Origin: Corylus avellana
Lineage: Eukaryota > Streptophyta > Magnoliopsida > Fagales > Betulaceae
Length of the DNA stretch: 64,000 bases
Direction: 5' to 3'
NCBI RefSeq assembly: GCF_901000735.1
Contig: NC_081549.1
Coordinates: 7,059,416-7,123,415 of the forward strand
Every line of letters starts with the position of its first letter. Positions within the stretch are counted from its first letter, which is position 1. A program made the position numbers and the translations under genes. The notes beneath the pieces were generated by a model. It made no database searches and was not told the origin of the DNA. It saw nothing but the letters and a program-made list of their open reading frames with translations. This document shows, one piece after another, positions 23,332 through 36,029 of this stretch.

Positions 23332-23436
23332 TCAGGAGGTGAAATAGAAGACTGGGTGGAGCATGAGGTGGATGAACTTGATGCAGGCGCAGGAGAAGGA
23401 CAGGAACACCACCCCGTACACGATCCGGAGAGCCAT
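23332..23436 (-). CDS. Candidate 34-residue hydrophobic peptide
   Basis: Minus-strand frame from ATG 23436 to TGA 23332. The product starts MALRIVYGVVFLSFSC, then ACIKFIHLMLHPVFYFTS, and is strongly hydrophobic. Nearly every codon after the start ends in G or C (all but three), unlike the AT-rich surroundings, which favours real coding in this frame. Upstream on the same strand are ACGTGGC (G-box/ABRE-like, near 23642) and a T/A-rich stretch. I do not recognise the family. The frame also stays open upstream of the ATG (GSLFCGCSLSLPHAKAC), so a longer product with an upstream exon is possible. The opposite strand is open too for 93 codons, but with less convincing codon use. Confidence 0.4.
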   Translation of the reverse strand: MALRIVYGVVFLSFSCACIKFIHLMLHPVFYFTS

Positions 23437-23526
23437 TGGAATGCAGGCTTTGGCGTGTGGGAGAGAGAGGGAGCAGCCGCAGAACAGAGATCCAAGAACA
23501 ATGAGAGAGACAAGGGATTGGATTTA

Positions 23527-24470
23527 AAATGGGAATTTGGATAAGGCTTTTTTTTTAAAAATTTTTTTTTTTAAAAAAAACTATTTTGAGATTGAGTGGA
23601 ATATCATACGTGTCAATCAAAGGGTACTGGGCTCTCGCCACGTGTGAGAGTTGATTGAGGATGTCACCTATTAAATTGGACCGTTAAAGATTGCAATAAG
23701 TTGCTTCTGGCCAGAAGCAAAGCTTCCATATTTTTGTGTTTTTCTTTTTCCTTTTGCTTTATCTTTTATCCTTTGCTGCTTGATTTTAGGTTGAATTTTG
23801 GATTAAACTTCAATGAGCTATCTACTTCAAAGCGCATTTGAGATCATATTTTGACCCCCCCCCAATTATGAGTCTTAAATCGTAATCAAGTATGATATTT
23901 TAACCCGATTTGTAGGATACAATGAACGGAACCAGAAGTTTGAGTGAGGGGTGACGAAAAAAAAAAATTTAAGGAGAAGAAAGCTAATTTTTAAGGATCT
24001 ACCTCATAAAAAATATAATTTTAAATGGATGTTTAAATTTTTGGAGGACTTATGCCCCCAATCCTTATTCTAATTTGCTCTAAAATAAATTTGGTTCATA
24101 AGAGAAAGAGGAAATAGTTAACTAGCCATTTTACTATTACCGGTAGAAAAATAAAATAAACAAGAAGCATTAAGTTACTACATTTCTTTTCACACTGCAC
24201 AAAAATTGCAACATTGTTCCATATGAAAAATTGCACGTCTTGTAAAAAAGAATTGCAGTTTCTTTTCATATATGACTTTTTAATATATTTTTTACTTCTT
24301 TGTACAGTGTAAAAGCCACATTCTTTAACTTTATGAGGGTGAAATAGTAATTTAAGGGGACCAAAAGTGAAATATGAGGGGTAACCGTGAATTTAATAGT
24401 TTTTTTTTTTTTTTTTTTTGGAAGGAGTTTTAAAAAAATTTGGGGGACAAGTATGTAAGTCCGCCCTTGG
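23527..24470. other. No gene; low-complexity and degenerate repeat
   Basis: A/T runs near 23550, a C-run at 23858, a T-run at 24400. The words GGGTGACGAAAAAAA and GGGGACAAGTATGTAAGTCCGCCCTTGG belong to common plant repeats. No exon seen. Confidence 0.35.
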
Positions 24471-24526
24471 TACAGTGCAAACTCGGTCCATAATCATTTG
24501 ACTACAAATCAAATGGTCATCGGTTC

Positions 24527-24851
24527 ACCATCAAGAGCGGTGATTCAATGGCTCAAGGAAATTTCTAAAGTGGTTAGGCATGTACTAGAGCGTCGGTTAA
24601 ATCTCTGCAATGGAGAATCCTCACATATGCCTAATTAATTAGTTACCTTGGTTCTCATTAATGCCCTGGTGGGACTGAGTCAGGCTATGACTCAGTTGGA
24701 CTTAAGGGAGCGCATGTAGTTCTCACCGTCTAGGCATCTCCTGTGCAGCTCCCAGCGGATAAGTACTATTATGGTCACACCCAGCTAGAATAGCTATAAT
24801 TGGTCTCTCCAGCTTACCCTTTTTGCTTAGAAAAAAAAAAAAAAAAAAAAG
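24527..24851 (+). mobile_element. SINE, family B, with 12-bp target duplication
   Basis: Same family as 15950-16262. Box A-like GCGGTGATTCAATGG near 24537, box B-like CGGTTAAATCTCTGC near 24592, and an A-run at 24831-24850. Flanks GGTCATCGGTTC (24515-24526) and GGTCACCGGTTC (24852-24863) are a 12-bp target duplication with one mismatch. It sits inside an older repeat that continues after the tail as CGACCCGGTTGGGCCC. Confidence 0.75.
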
Positions 24852-24982
24852 GGTCACCGGTTCGACCCGGTTGGGCCCAATATTTTTAATTTTTTTTTTT
24901 CAAGTAATTTGTTAGTAATTCTGTAGCCATTTAAAATGTTTTTAAGTAAATAGGAGAAATGGACTTACCTTCTTATAGCTTA

Positions 24983-25335
24983 GAGCCTGTTTGGAATTGC
25001 ATTTAAAAATAGGGCTTTCCAGTAAAAAAAAAAAACAACTTTTTGACAAAAGCTTCAAAGTGTCGTACATGGTTGAGCTAGTGGATATATAAATTTACCC
25101 TAAACCTAGTAAACCTAGATGCAGTCGCGACTCACTTTTTAAACATGTTTGGAATTGCGTTTGAAAAATAAAGTTTATAAGTAAAAAAAAAACATTTTTG
25201 GCGAAAAGCTTTATTTTTAAGCTTTTGTCAAAAGAGTGTTTTCAATTTTTTTTTACCAAACGATACCTTTTAATTCAAACGGATTTTTTTGAGTGTTAAA
25301 CGTACTTTTAACGCCCTCAAACCAACACCCAAACA
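24983..25335. mobile_element. Tandem or nested MITE upstream of 5' exon
   Basis: Two left-end copies (GCCTGTTTGGAATTGCATTT at 24986 and CATGTTTGGAATTGCGTTTG at 25144) precede one right end (CCCTCAAACCAACACCCAAACATG, ending at about 25340). AAGCTTTTGTCAAAAG in the middle matches the member at 43765-44140. The right end touches the start of the candidate 5' exon of the BRF1-like gene; the same arrangement is in the second copy (31074-31170). Confidence 0.6.
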
Positions 25336-27353
25336 TGCCTCAGTCTCTCACGCAGCCGCCATCACTCTTTTTCTTTCTTCACTATTCCTGCGCCACTACC
25401 TCCCCTGCGCCGCTCCCGCTCAGCAGTGCTTAACGCCCAACGGAGCTTCGATCAGTCAGCATCCAGGTTCATCTCTCTGAATCTCTTTCATTCTCTCTCT
25501 CTCGCTCTATCTCTCTCTCTGCCTCTTAGTCTTTGTTTCTAACAAGTTTATTTCAATTATTTCAGTTCAATTCCGAGTTCCGGCTTCCCACCGAATCAAC
25601 CTCTCTCTCAGTCTCAGCCATCGACCTCAGGTAACGAAATTTGATTTAGGTTTTCTTAATTAGTTTTGATTAACACGAAGAACAAAACAAAACATATATA
25701 GATAATACAAGTCTAATGAGAACAGTGCTAGTGGATTTCGGATATACGAGAAAGTTGCGGGATGCTGAGACGTGGGATTCAGTTTTCTTTTTCAAAGATT
25801 TTGTATTTTAGATAACATATTTCCAATTTCCATGCACTATTTATTATTCAACCAGGAAAAAAAAATACTCTTACCTTCTCTACCATCTAGATAGAGTTTT
25901 CTGAAAATTGGGTTTCAAATCTGTCGCCCATATCTCCCAACCTAACTCTCCAAATGTATCTCCTTTTGACTGTGGTGCTTATTTTACTACACAAAACGTG
26001 AACCAGATGGTGCCACGAGTACATCCATGTAGCCAACTTGTCAACTTGATCGTTGTCTCACTTGACTAGGGAAGGCCCACCACCATACATATGGTTTGGT
26101 AGAGAAACTCTTCTTGACCATGGATTCTCTGCACATTATTGCGTGTTCGTATGGCTCATGATTTTTACTCACATTTCATTCTTCCAAACCCTAAATTAGT
26201 CTCCAATTGAAGCAACCTAGCTTTGTGGTTTTCATGGTGGTTGGTATTTTTAGGAGTGGGACAAGGACAAGGACGGCTAAAGAGTGAACCTTTCTATCTG
26301 TCACTAATTTTCGTTATTAAAGATATGCTTCAATCTTCATGCTGACTAAGTTATCATGATTCATATATAAGGAAAAGTACCAGTCTTTTTTGTTATTAAT
26401 TAGGTTGTTCAAGTTTCTATGAAATTTCGACAACATGACAATTTGGACATCGACGGGCCCTAAAAGAGACTTTATAAATTGCAGTATTTTATAAATTGTT
26501 AATTATGTTTTTTTCTCACGTATTGGATGGTAATTCAACTAGTGGTACTAAGACTTGGTTCTAAGCATTTGAAAAATAATGTCTCACTATCAGAGTTATA
26601 CACTCTTACATGCATTTATCTAAATTTTATTACAAAATATAGTTTACTCATGTTTAAATATTTAAATAATTGTATTAAAAGGAAAATATAATGAAATTGA
26701 AGTAAAAACCCTTTACTTTGACAGCAATCGTTGTCTTTTAATAGTAGTACAATTTATATAACTATTAGAAATAAATAATTTTCTTTTTTTTTAAAAAAAA
26801 AGCAAAGTCTAGGCACAATGCCCATTTCAATCCAACATAAGCATTGGGAAAACAATGCAGCACTATTAAACTCCAACACACATTGGTCTAATCATGTCTA
26901 AATATTTAAAATGATATATTAAATGGAGAAGATAATACATTTGACATAATAGCCCTTTATATTGAAAGGAATTGCTTTATATTTTTTTTGTATTATAATT
27001 TACACACATTTTCACAGTGCCCTACCAACATAAGAAATGTATAGATCAACCAAAAGTGGGTTAGATATAACAATCAAAACTGAAAAGATATATTGACAAA
27101 GATAAATGCAAATCCATGTAGCATTGAAGAGAACATTCAACTGTTTTTTAACAAACCCAGTCCAAATTTCCCCAATTTATGCTCCAATGAGGTGGTACAG
27201 CAATTTACCACATATTTATGTTGATTATGAAGGGCTCAATGCAACAAAACATGCATAACCATCCATGAAAAATTAAAAGCATTTCAAACATTTAAAAGAA
27301 AAAACACTACATTAGCGAATCTGGTGCAGAAGAGCCATATTCAGGGCTGCCTT

Positions 27354-30174
27354 TGCAACACCCCCTTCCTGAAGGACGATGATATTACTTATTCCTCATG
27401 AGGTTATAAGAATTCCATAACCTAAAAATTTAAAATTATGAGAGTCATAATGTTATAACAACACATCTAATAAAACTTGAGCTTTAAACTTCTAGCCTGA
27501 TTATAGAAAGTAAACTGAAAACCAAACATGCTAGTGTGCTCGGTGCACTTATTCCATTCCTTGCCTAGGTGTGGCTTCTGTCTCTAGTTTTCCTGGCCGC
27601 TAGAATTATCCATGTCTTCATTTGGGTTGTTTAAAATCATAAAAAAAATGTGAGTTGAATACTAAGTAAGTAGATACATCATACAATAAATGAAGTTGAA
27701 AACATCATTAAGTTCCAAAACATCATCAATTTCTTATTAAACCGTACTTATGAAAATCTTTCATACTACAGTAGTAGTAAAACATCATTCTTTTAAAAAA
27801 ACACACATCATAAAATCATTTCTTTATTTCTTTCTCTTGGTGGCCAACACACATTTACGCACTGTGTGTAAGGGTTGGCAATCGCAAGGATCTCGGTTCC
27901 AATCCTATGGCCCTGAGTGCAACCGCTTCAAGGATATAGACATCACTCGATAAACTATGGTGCACTCAAGTGAGTTCCCGGCAAACCATACAGGATGGTT
28001 GCCTTCGCCCCTTTAGCTTTGGTACCATCGCACATTCAGTCGTACATCCATTAAGTATATTAAAACATTTCATACATTCAAATATTCATTTCTTTTCTTT
28101 TATTCTTTCTTTCCTTTCATTCACTTTCATCAAGTAGCATAAAATACTTATAACATTTTCATAACATACTTATAACATTTTCATAACATAGTGGAAGCAT
28201 TTACATAAAATCATTTGCATATAAACCATTTTTCAACATATAGTTTTGGATACGTAAAAGGGGCTATCAAAGAAAGGGTAACATTGCATTTTGTTTACTT
28301 AGAAACAACTTTAAGAAATAACATTAACATTTGGAAGAATTTCAAAGGTATGATCGTATCTACTTACCTCACTCCTTAGCTTCCATTGTTCAATACTCTT
28401 CGCTCACAATAATTACTCTTGTTAACGCTCTTGTACACCGTTTATTCTTTTTCATTGTTTTATCCTCCTAAACATTGCTGTCCACACTAATGGGCAGATC
28501 TGATTTCTCCTCTTTAAGACACTTATTACATATTCAAATTCAATTATTACCTTTGAATGACCATGCTATGCATGTATGCTCAATTACCACACATGGATCA
28601 TGCCAAGTAAATATATTTTCATGCTCTCTAGAGTGTAGTTGTTAACACCACATTTTACTAGTCTTGATAAACTCCTTAGGTCACTATAAGTTTCTTAGAT
28701 AAATCTGTACTCGGGTAAAAATAGAGGTTTTTAAGATCTCAAGGCTCAACTAGGGTTTTTGTGTGTGCGCTGTAATTCCAGCAACATGTTAGCGAAGATT
28801 GCTTTGTTGTAATTCCTACAAGTGACCAAAAATTATATGATTTGAATCATTAGGAAGGCAATTCAAAGAGATTTTACTCAAGGGTCCAATTATATCAATA
28901 TATCTTTCCAAAAAGGCCCAGCGGTCACCTTTCTTGGTGACTGCGGTGCTGCAGGAAATAGTGGCAGCAACCTAATCTTAAGGTTTGGTCCTTACAAGGC
29001 AATGCAAGACACTCCATAACTTATGCACATGTTATGCAATGACATGAAATCTTACTTTACAAATTATAGCAAAATATCTTTCCAAAAAGGCCAATGGTCA
29101 CCTTTTTTTGGTGACTGCGGTGCTGCAGAAAATAGTGGCAGCAACCTAATCTTAAGGTTTGGTCCTTACAAGGTGATGCAACACACTCCATAACTTATGC
29201 ACATGTTATGCAATGACATGGAATCTTACTTTACAAATCATATTCATGTCTTTTAGGAGAAGAAATCAGAACTAACATGCTTCCTTTAGTATTGGCCGCA
29301 GGTACAGGAAGATAAAACATCAACTTTTAATCCACTTATAATTGTATTAATAAGCTCTTGTTATGATTCTCACAATACTATAACTAAACTTCTATTATAA
29401 AAACTTATCAAAAAAAAAACATCTATGATAAGAATGATTAGAACTCCTACCTAGAAAATCTAGCTGTAATGTAGGAGAAACAAAGAGATGGAAATCTGGA
29501 CAGCGACTTAAACATTGCTAAGATCAGTTTTCCTGATGGAGAAGTGGAGGAAAACCGGGAGAAACCATATGCTGGTTGCAGCCTTAAGGTATTTGTTTGT
29601 AGACTTGTAAGTCTTTGCTTGGAGGAATAGAGAAATAAGGGGGAAAGAGAGAAAAGAGATAGCTGAATGTAAGGAGTATTGGCTGTAATTTGATAGCTGA
29701 ATGCTTTAGTGGAATGTTGGCCAGCTTTGTAAGGTAATAATCTTCCACTATAATTACTTTAGAGTTGTTGGAGAGTGATGGCCAGACTTTGTTAGGAAGT
29801 AGGCTGCCACTTTCATGACTTTCTAGCTCTCCTTAAGTCTTTTTCATCCCTTTAAAACACCCCTCTACTAAAGCTACAAAAATTTTAGGAAGAGAGAAGG
29901 AAAACTGAATTGATATCCTCCATTGGTTGCCTAGATAGGAAATGGCTTAAGCACTAAGCAAAAGAAATAATAATATAATACACGACTAAGCTTAAAGCAA
30001 AGGGGACCATCATGATTATGTTTTCCACCTAAGAGATGCATAATTATGATTAGGTATCCCATCTTCAATATAATTTAAGGGAAGATAACAAAAGAAATAC
30101 CTACCCAATTAATAAAACTAATGTAAAATAAATAACTAACCTAAAATTTACCTTAGGAGGTCTAGGGTATTATA
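27354..30174 (+). mobile_element. Long solo LTR (2.8 kb) with 5-bp target duplication
   Basis: Starts TGCAACACCCCCTTCC and ends CTAGGGTATTATA, a common start and end type of large plant Gypsy LTRs (TGTAACACCCC...GGGTATTACA). GCCTT stands on both sides (27349-27353 and 30175-30179). No gag-pol, PBS or polypurine tract is seen, which fits a solo LTR of a large (Tat/Ogre-like) element. The interior holds the 174-bp tandem repeat at 28901-29248. Confidence 0.7.
28901..29248. repeat. Two 174-bp tandem units inside the solo LTR
   Basis: TATCTTTCCAAAAAGGCC starts at 28901 and again at 29075, and the following 170 bp match closely (GGTGACTGCGGTGCTGCAG, ATAGTGGCAGCAACC, CATGTTATGCAATGACATG). Repeated in the second copy near 34756-35100. 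Confidence 0.9.
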
Positions 30175-30973
30175 GCCTTGCAGAACGAAGGCAAACATGC
30201 ATATCCATTTTTTTTTTGTCTGTCGGAAATTAAAACCTAAATAACATTAAGAAATCTGAATACATGTTGGCAAGGAAATTCCTATCATGCATTTAAGAAG
30301 AAAGAACTCCCCCATTATATCCCATAACTATCCTCCACATCATTACCAAATCTTAAAACAATTCCATATATGGCCCGTGTGTGTTAAAGCACATGCAACT
30401 CTATTAGTTGGTCCAAAATATGCAAAGTGATATTTCCAAATGTTAATCGATCCTCTTTTATTTGCTACTTCAACATGTCTTATCGTCTACCAGCATCAGT
30501 TTCATATTCAAAGCATCAATAATTCCCAAACTAAGCTTTTGGGAATCAATCAGCTTTAAATATCTGCTTACACAATCAACATTTTGAGGACATGAGCATT
30601 GTGTTGAAAAATGTCTCCATTTCTTTTGTAAATTGAATTTCAATTTTGTTTGGAGTTATTCATAAGAGAAAATCCTGTTCTTATTTGGTCCGTGTGGTGT
30701 ATGGATTTCTGATGGACAGAGTGCCCCAAATCAATTTATATCCTCGAACTCCTCAATCTAGTAGCTCCCTTCTCATACGGATTTATGTTTATAAGCAGAC
30801 TCAAACCTTTTCATGGAAATCAATTGGCACATCAATTTAATGTATCGATTAAGTGGACTTATTCAAAGATAGATAGTAGGATCATTTTATTTAATAACTT
30901 CGTAAGTTATTTGATGACCTTAAATTCTTGTACAAGTAATCCAAATTTCATGGTCTGCAGGGCCAAATTCAAT

Positions 30974-31073
30974 NNNNNNNNNNNNNNNNNNNNNNNNNNN
31001 NNNNNNNNNNNNNNNNNNNNNNNNNNNNNNNNNNNNNNNNNNNNNNNNNNNNNNNNNNNNNNNNNNNNNNNNN
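30974..31073. other. Assembly gap, 100 N
   Basis: Separates the two copies of the 5.7-kb duplication; the first copy ends and the second copy begins at its edges. Confidence 0.95.
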
Positions 31074-31167
31074 TTTTTAATTTTTTTTACCAAATGATAC
31101 TATTTTATTCAAACGAACTTTTTGAGTGTTAAACGCACTTTTAGGGTCCTCAACCCAACACCCAAAC

Positions 31168-31482
31168 ATGCCTCAGTCTCTCACGCAGCTGCCGTCTCTC
31201 TTTTTCTTTCTTCACTTTTCGTGGGCCACTACCTCCCTGCGCCGCTCTCGCTCAGCAGTGCTTAACGTCCAACGGAGCTTCGATCAGTCAGCATCCAGGT
31301 TCATCTCTCTGAATCTCTTTCATTCTCTCTCTTTCGCTCTATCTCTTCCTCTCGCTCTATCTCTCTCTCTCTGCCTCTTAGTCTTTGTTTCTAACAAGTT
31401 TATTTCAATTATTTCAGTTCAATTCCGAGTTCCGGCTTCCCACCGAATCAACCTCTCTCTGAGTCTCAGCCATCGACCTCAG
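31168..31482 (+). other. Candidate 5' exons of the BRF1-like gene
   Basis: Two exon-like blocks: up to 31298 (donor AG|GTTCAT) and 31418-31482 (acceptor TTTCAG, donor CAG|GTAACG), separated by a TC-rich short intron. They look like a plant 5'-UTR: TC-rich, GC-richer than the flanks, next to a MITE. From ATG 31168 the frame stays open through both blocks and, if spliced to 37547, enters the BRF1-like ATG in frame, adding 67 codons (MPQSLTQLPSLFFFL... SQPSTSGT). The first donor is weak and the homologous exon at 25338 is frameshifted, so untranslated leader is the more likely reading. Confidence 0.45.
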
Positions 31483-33205
31483 GTAACGAAATTTGATTTA
31501 GGTTTTCTTAATTAGTTTTGATTAACACGAAGAACAAAACAAAACATATATAAATAATACAAGTCTAATGAGAACAGTGCTAGTGGATTTCGGATATACG
31601 AGAAAGTTGCGGGATGCTGAGACGTGGGATTCAGTTTTCTTTTTCAAAGATTTTGTATTTTAGATAACATATTTCCAATTTCCATGCACTATTTATTATT
31701 CAACCAGGAAAAAAAAATACTCTTACCTTCTCTACCATCTAGATAGAGTTTTCTGAAAATTGGGTTTCAAATCTGTCGCCCATATCTCCCAACCTAACTC
31801 TCCAAATGTATCTCCTTTTGACTGTGGTGCTTATTTTACTACACAAAACGTGAACCAGATGGTGCCACGAGTACATCCATGTAGCCAACTTGTCAACTTG
31901 ATCGTTGTCTCACTTGACTAGGGAAGGCCCACCACCATACATATGGTTTGGTAGAGAAACTCTTCTTGACCATGGATTCTCTGCACATTATTGCGTGTTC
32001 GTATGGCTCATGATTTTTACTCACATTTCATTCTTCCAAACCCTAAATTAGTCTCCAATTGAAGCAACCTAGCTTTGTGGTTTTCATGGTGGTTGGTATT
32101 TTTAGGAGTGGGACAAGGACAAGGACGGCTAAAGAGTGAACCTTTCTATCTGTCACTAATTTTCGTTATTAAAGATATGCTTCAATCTTCATGCTGACTA
32201 AGTTATCATGATTCATATATAAGGAAAAGTACCAGTCTTTTTTGTTATTAATTAGGTTGTTCAAGTTTCTATGAAATTTCGACAACATGACAATTTGGAC
32301 ATCGACGGGCCCTAAAAGAGACTTTATAAATTGCAGTATTTTATAAATTGTTAATTATGTTTTTTTCTCACGTATTGGATGGTAATTCAACTAGTGGTAC
32401 TAAGACTTGGTTCTAAGCATTTGAAAAATAATGTCTCACTATCAGAGTTATTCACTCTTACATGCATTTATCTAAATTTTATTACAAAATATAGTTTACT
32501 CATGTTAAAATATTTAAATAATTGTATTAAAAGGAAAATATAATGAAATTGAAGTAAAAACCCTTTACTTTGACAGCAATCGTTGTCTTTTAATAGTAGT
32601 ACAATTTATATAACTATTAGAAATAAATAATTTTCTTTTTTTTTAAAAAAAAAGCAAAGTCTAGGCACAATGCCCATTTCAATCCAACATAAGCATTGGG
32701 AAAACAATGCAGCACTATTAAACTCCAACACACATTGGTCTAATCATGTCTAAATATTTAAAATGATATATTAAATGGAGAAGATAATACATTTGACATA
32801 ATAGCCCTTTATATTGAAAGGAATTGCTTTATATTTTTTTTGTATTATAATTTACACACATTTTCACAGTGCCCTACCAACATAAGAAATGTATAGATCA
32901 TCCAAAAGTGGGTTAGATATAACAATCAAAACTGAAAAGATATATTGACAAAGATAAATGCAAATCCATGTAGCATTGAAGAGAACATTCAACTGTTTTT
33001 TAACAAACCCAGTCCAAATTTCCCCAATTTATGCTCCAATGAGGTGGTACAGCAATTTACCACATATTTATGTTGATTATGAAGGGCTCAATGCAACAAA
33101 ACATGCATAACCATCCATGAAAAATTAAAAGCATTTCAAACATTTAAAAGAAAAAACACTACATTAGCGAATCTGGTGCAGAAGAGCCATATTCAGGGCT
33201 GCCTT

Positions 33206-36029
33206 TGCAACACCCCCTTCCTGAAGGACGATGATATTACTTATTCCTCATGAGGTTATAAGAATTCCATAACCTAAAAATTTAAAATTATGAGAGTCAT
33301 AATGTTATAACAACACATCTAATAAAACTTGAGCTTTAAACTTCTAGCCTGATTATAGAAAGTAAACTGAAAACCAAACATGCTAGTGTGCTCGGTGCAC
33401 TTATTCCATTCCTTGCCTAGGTGTGGCTTCTGTCTCTAGTTTTCCTGGCCGCTAGAATTATCCATGTCTTCATCTGGGTTGTTTAAAATCATAAAAAAAA
33501 TGTGAGTTGAATACTAAGTAAGTAGATACATCATACAATAAATGAAGTTGAAAACATCATTAAGTTCCAAAACATCATCAATTTCTTATTAAACCGCACT
33601 TATGAAAATCTTTCATACTACAGTAGTAGTAAAACATCATTCTTTTAAAAAAACACACATCATAAAATCATTTCTTTATTTCTTTCTCTTGGTGGCCAAC
33701 ACACATTTACGCACTGTGTGTAAGGGTTGGCAATCGCAAGGATCTCGGTTCCAATCCTATGGCCCTGAGTGCAACCGCTTCAAGGATATAGACATCACTC
33801 GATAAACTATGGTGCACTCAAGTGAGCTATTCCCGGCAAACCATACAGGATGGTTGCCTTCGCCCCTTTAGCTTTGGTACCATCGCACATTCAGTCGTAC
33901 ATCCATTAAGTATATTAAAACATTTCATACATTCAAATATTCATTTCTTTTCTTTTATTCTTTCTTTCCTTTCATTCACTTTCATCAAGTAGCATAAAAT
34001 ACTTATAACATTTTCATAACATACTTATAACATTTTCATAACATAGTGGAAGCATTTACATAAAATCATTTGCATATAAACCATTTTTCAACATATAGTT
34101 TTGGATACGTAAAAGGGGCTATCAAAGAAAGGGTAACATTGCATTTTGTTTACTTAGAAACAACTTTAAGAAATAACATTAACATTTGGAAGAATTTCAA
34201 AGGTATGATCGTATCTACTTACCTCACTCCTTAGCTTCCATTGTTCAATACTCTTCGCTCACAATAATTACTCTTGTTAACGCTCTTGTACACCGTTTAT
34301 TCTTTTTCATTGTTTTATCCTCCTAAACATTGCTGTCCACACTAATGGGCAGATCTGATTTCTCCTCTTTAAGACACTTATTACATATTCAAATTCAATT
34401 ATTACCTTTGAATGACCATGCTATGCATGTATGCTCAATTACCACACATGGATCATGCCAAGTAAATATATTTTCATGCTCTCTAGAGTGTAGTTGTTAA
34501 CACCACATTTTACTAGTCTTGATAAACTCCTTAGGTCACTATAAGTTTCTTAGATAAATCTGTACTCGGGTAAAAATAGAGGTTTTTAAGATCTCAAGGC
34601 TCAACTAGGGTTTTTGTGTGTGCGCTGTAATTCCAGCAACATGTTAGCGAAGATTGCTTTGTTGTAATTCCTACAAGTGACCAAAAATTATATGATTTGA
34701 ATCATTAGGAAGGCAATTCAAAGAGATTTTACTCAAGGGTCCAATTATATCAATATATCTTTCCAAAAAGGCCCAGCGGTCACCTTTCTTGGTGACTGCG
34801 GTGCTGCAGGAAATAGTGGCAGCAACCTAATCTTAAGGTTTGGTCCTTACAAGGCAATGCAAGACACTCCATAACTTATGCACATGTTATGCAATGACAT
34901 GAAATCTTACTTTACAAATTATAGCAAAATATCTTTCCAAAAAGGCCAATGGTCACCTTTTTTTGGTGACTGCGGTGCTGCAGAAAATAGTGGCAGCAAC
35001 CTAATCTTAAGGTTTGGTCCTTACAAGGTGATGCAACACACTCCATAACTTATGCACATGTTATGCAATGACATGGAATCTTACTTTACAAATCATATTC
35101 ATGTCTTTTAGGAGAAGAAATCAGAACTAACATGCTTCCTTTAGTATTGGCCGCAGGTACAGGAAGATAAAACATCAACTTTTAATCCACTTATAATTGT
35201 ATTAATAAGCTCTTGTTATGATTCTCACAATACTATAACTAAACTTCTATTATAAAAACTTATCAAAAAAAAAACATCTATGATAAGAATGATTAGAACT
35301 CCTACCTAGAAAATCTAGCTGTAATGTAGGAGAAACAAAGAGATGGAAATCTGGACAGCGACTTAAACATTGCTAAGATCAGTTTTCCTGATGGAGAAGT
35401 GGAGGAAAACCGGGAGAAACCATATGCTGGTTGCAGCCTTAAGGTATTTGTTTGTAGACTTGTAAGTCTTTGCTTGGAGGAATAGAGAAATAAGGGGGAA
35501 AGAGAGAAAAGAGATAGCTGAATGTAAGGAGTATTGGCTGTAATTTGATAGCTGAATGCTTTAGTGGAATGTTGGCCAGCTTTGTAAGGTAATAATCTTC
35601 CACTATAATTACTTTAGAGTTGTTGGAGAGTGATGGCCAGACTTTGTTAGGAAGTAGGCTGCCACTTTCATGACTTTCTAGCTCTCCTTAAGTCTTTTTC
35701 ATCCCTTTAAAACACCCCTCTACTAAAGCTACAAAAATTTTAGGAAGAGAGAAGGAAAACTGAATTGATATCCTCCATTGGTTGCCTAGATAGGAAATGG
35801 CTTAAGCACTAAGCAAAAGAAATAATAATATAATACACGACTAAGCTTAAAGCAAAGGGGACCATCATGATTATGTTTTCCACCTAAGAGATGCATAATT
35901 ATGATTAGGTATCCCATCTTCAATATAATTTAAGGGAAGATAACAAAAGAAATACCTACCCAATTAATAAAACTAATGTAAAATAAATAACTAACCTAAA
36001 ATTTACCTTAGGAGGTCTAGGGTATTATA
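33206..36029 (+). mobile_element. Long solo LTR, second copy
   Basis: Same insertion as 27354-30174, with the same GCCTT flanks (33201-33205 and 36030-36034). The duplication therefore happened after the insertion, or is only an assembly effect. Confidence 0.7.

Larger units (their letters stand above)
25235..30973. repeat. First copy of a 5.7-kb near-identical duplication
   Basis: Every landmark here recurs 5852-5855 bp later: 5'-exon-like block 25338-25632, the solo LTR with its GCCTT target duplication, the 174-bp tandem repeat, and the final words TGGTCTGCAGGGCCAAATTCAAT, which stop exactly at the gap. Differences are a few substitutions and small indels. The gap position suggests an unmerged overlap of two contigs or haplotypes rather than a true tandem duplication. 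The non-LTR part has no gene beyond the candidate 5' exons; in this copy the first exon carries one extra C (CCTCCCCTGCG) that shifts its frame. Confidence 0.9.

Noticed and set aside
25289..25480. 63-codon frame as a gene
   Set aside because: Overlaps a MITE end and a TC-rich leader-like exon; not conserved in the second copy of the duplication because of an indel.
27750..27953. 67-codon frame repeated at 33602
   Set aside because: Lies within the solo LTR; its repetition only reflects the 5.7-kb duplication.
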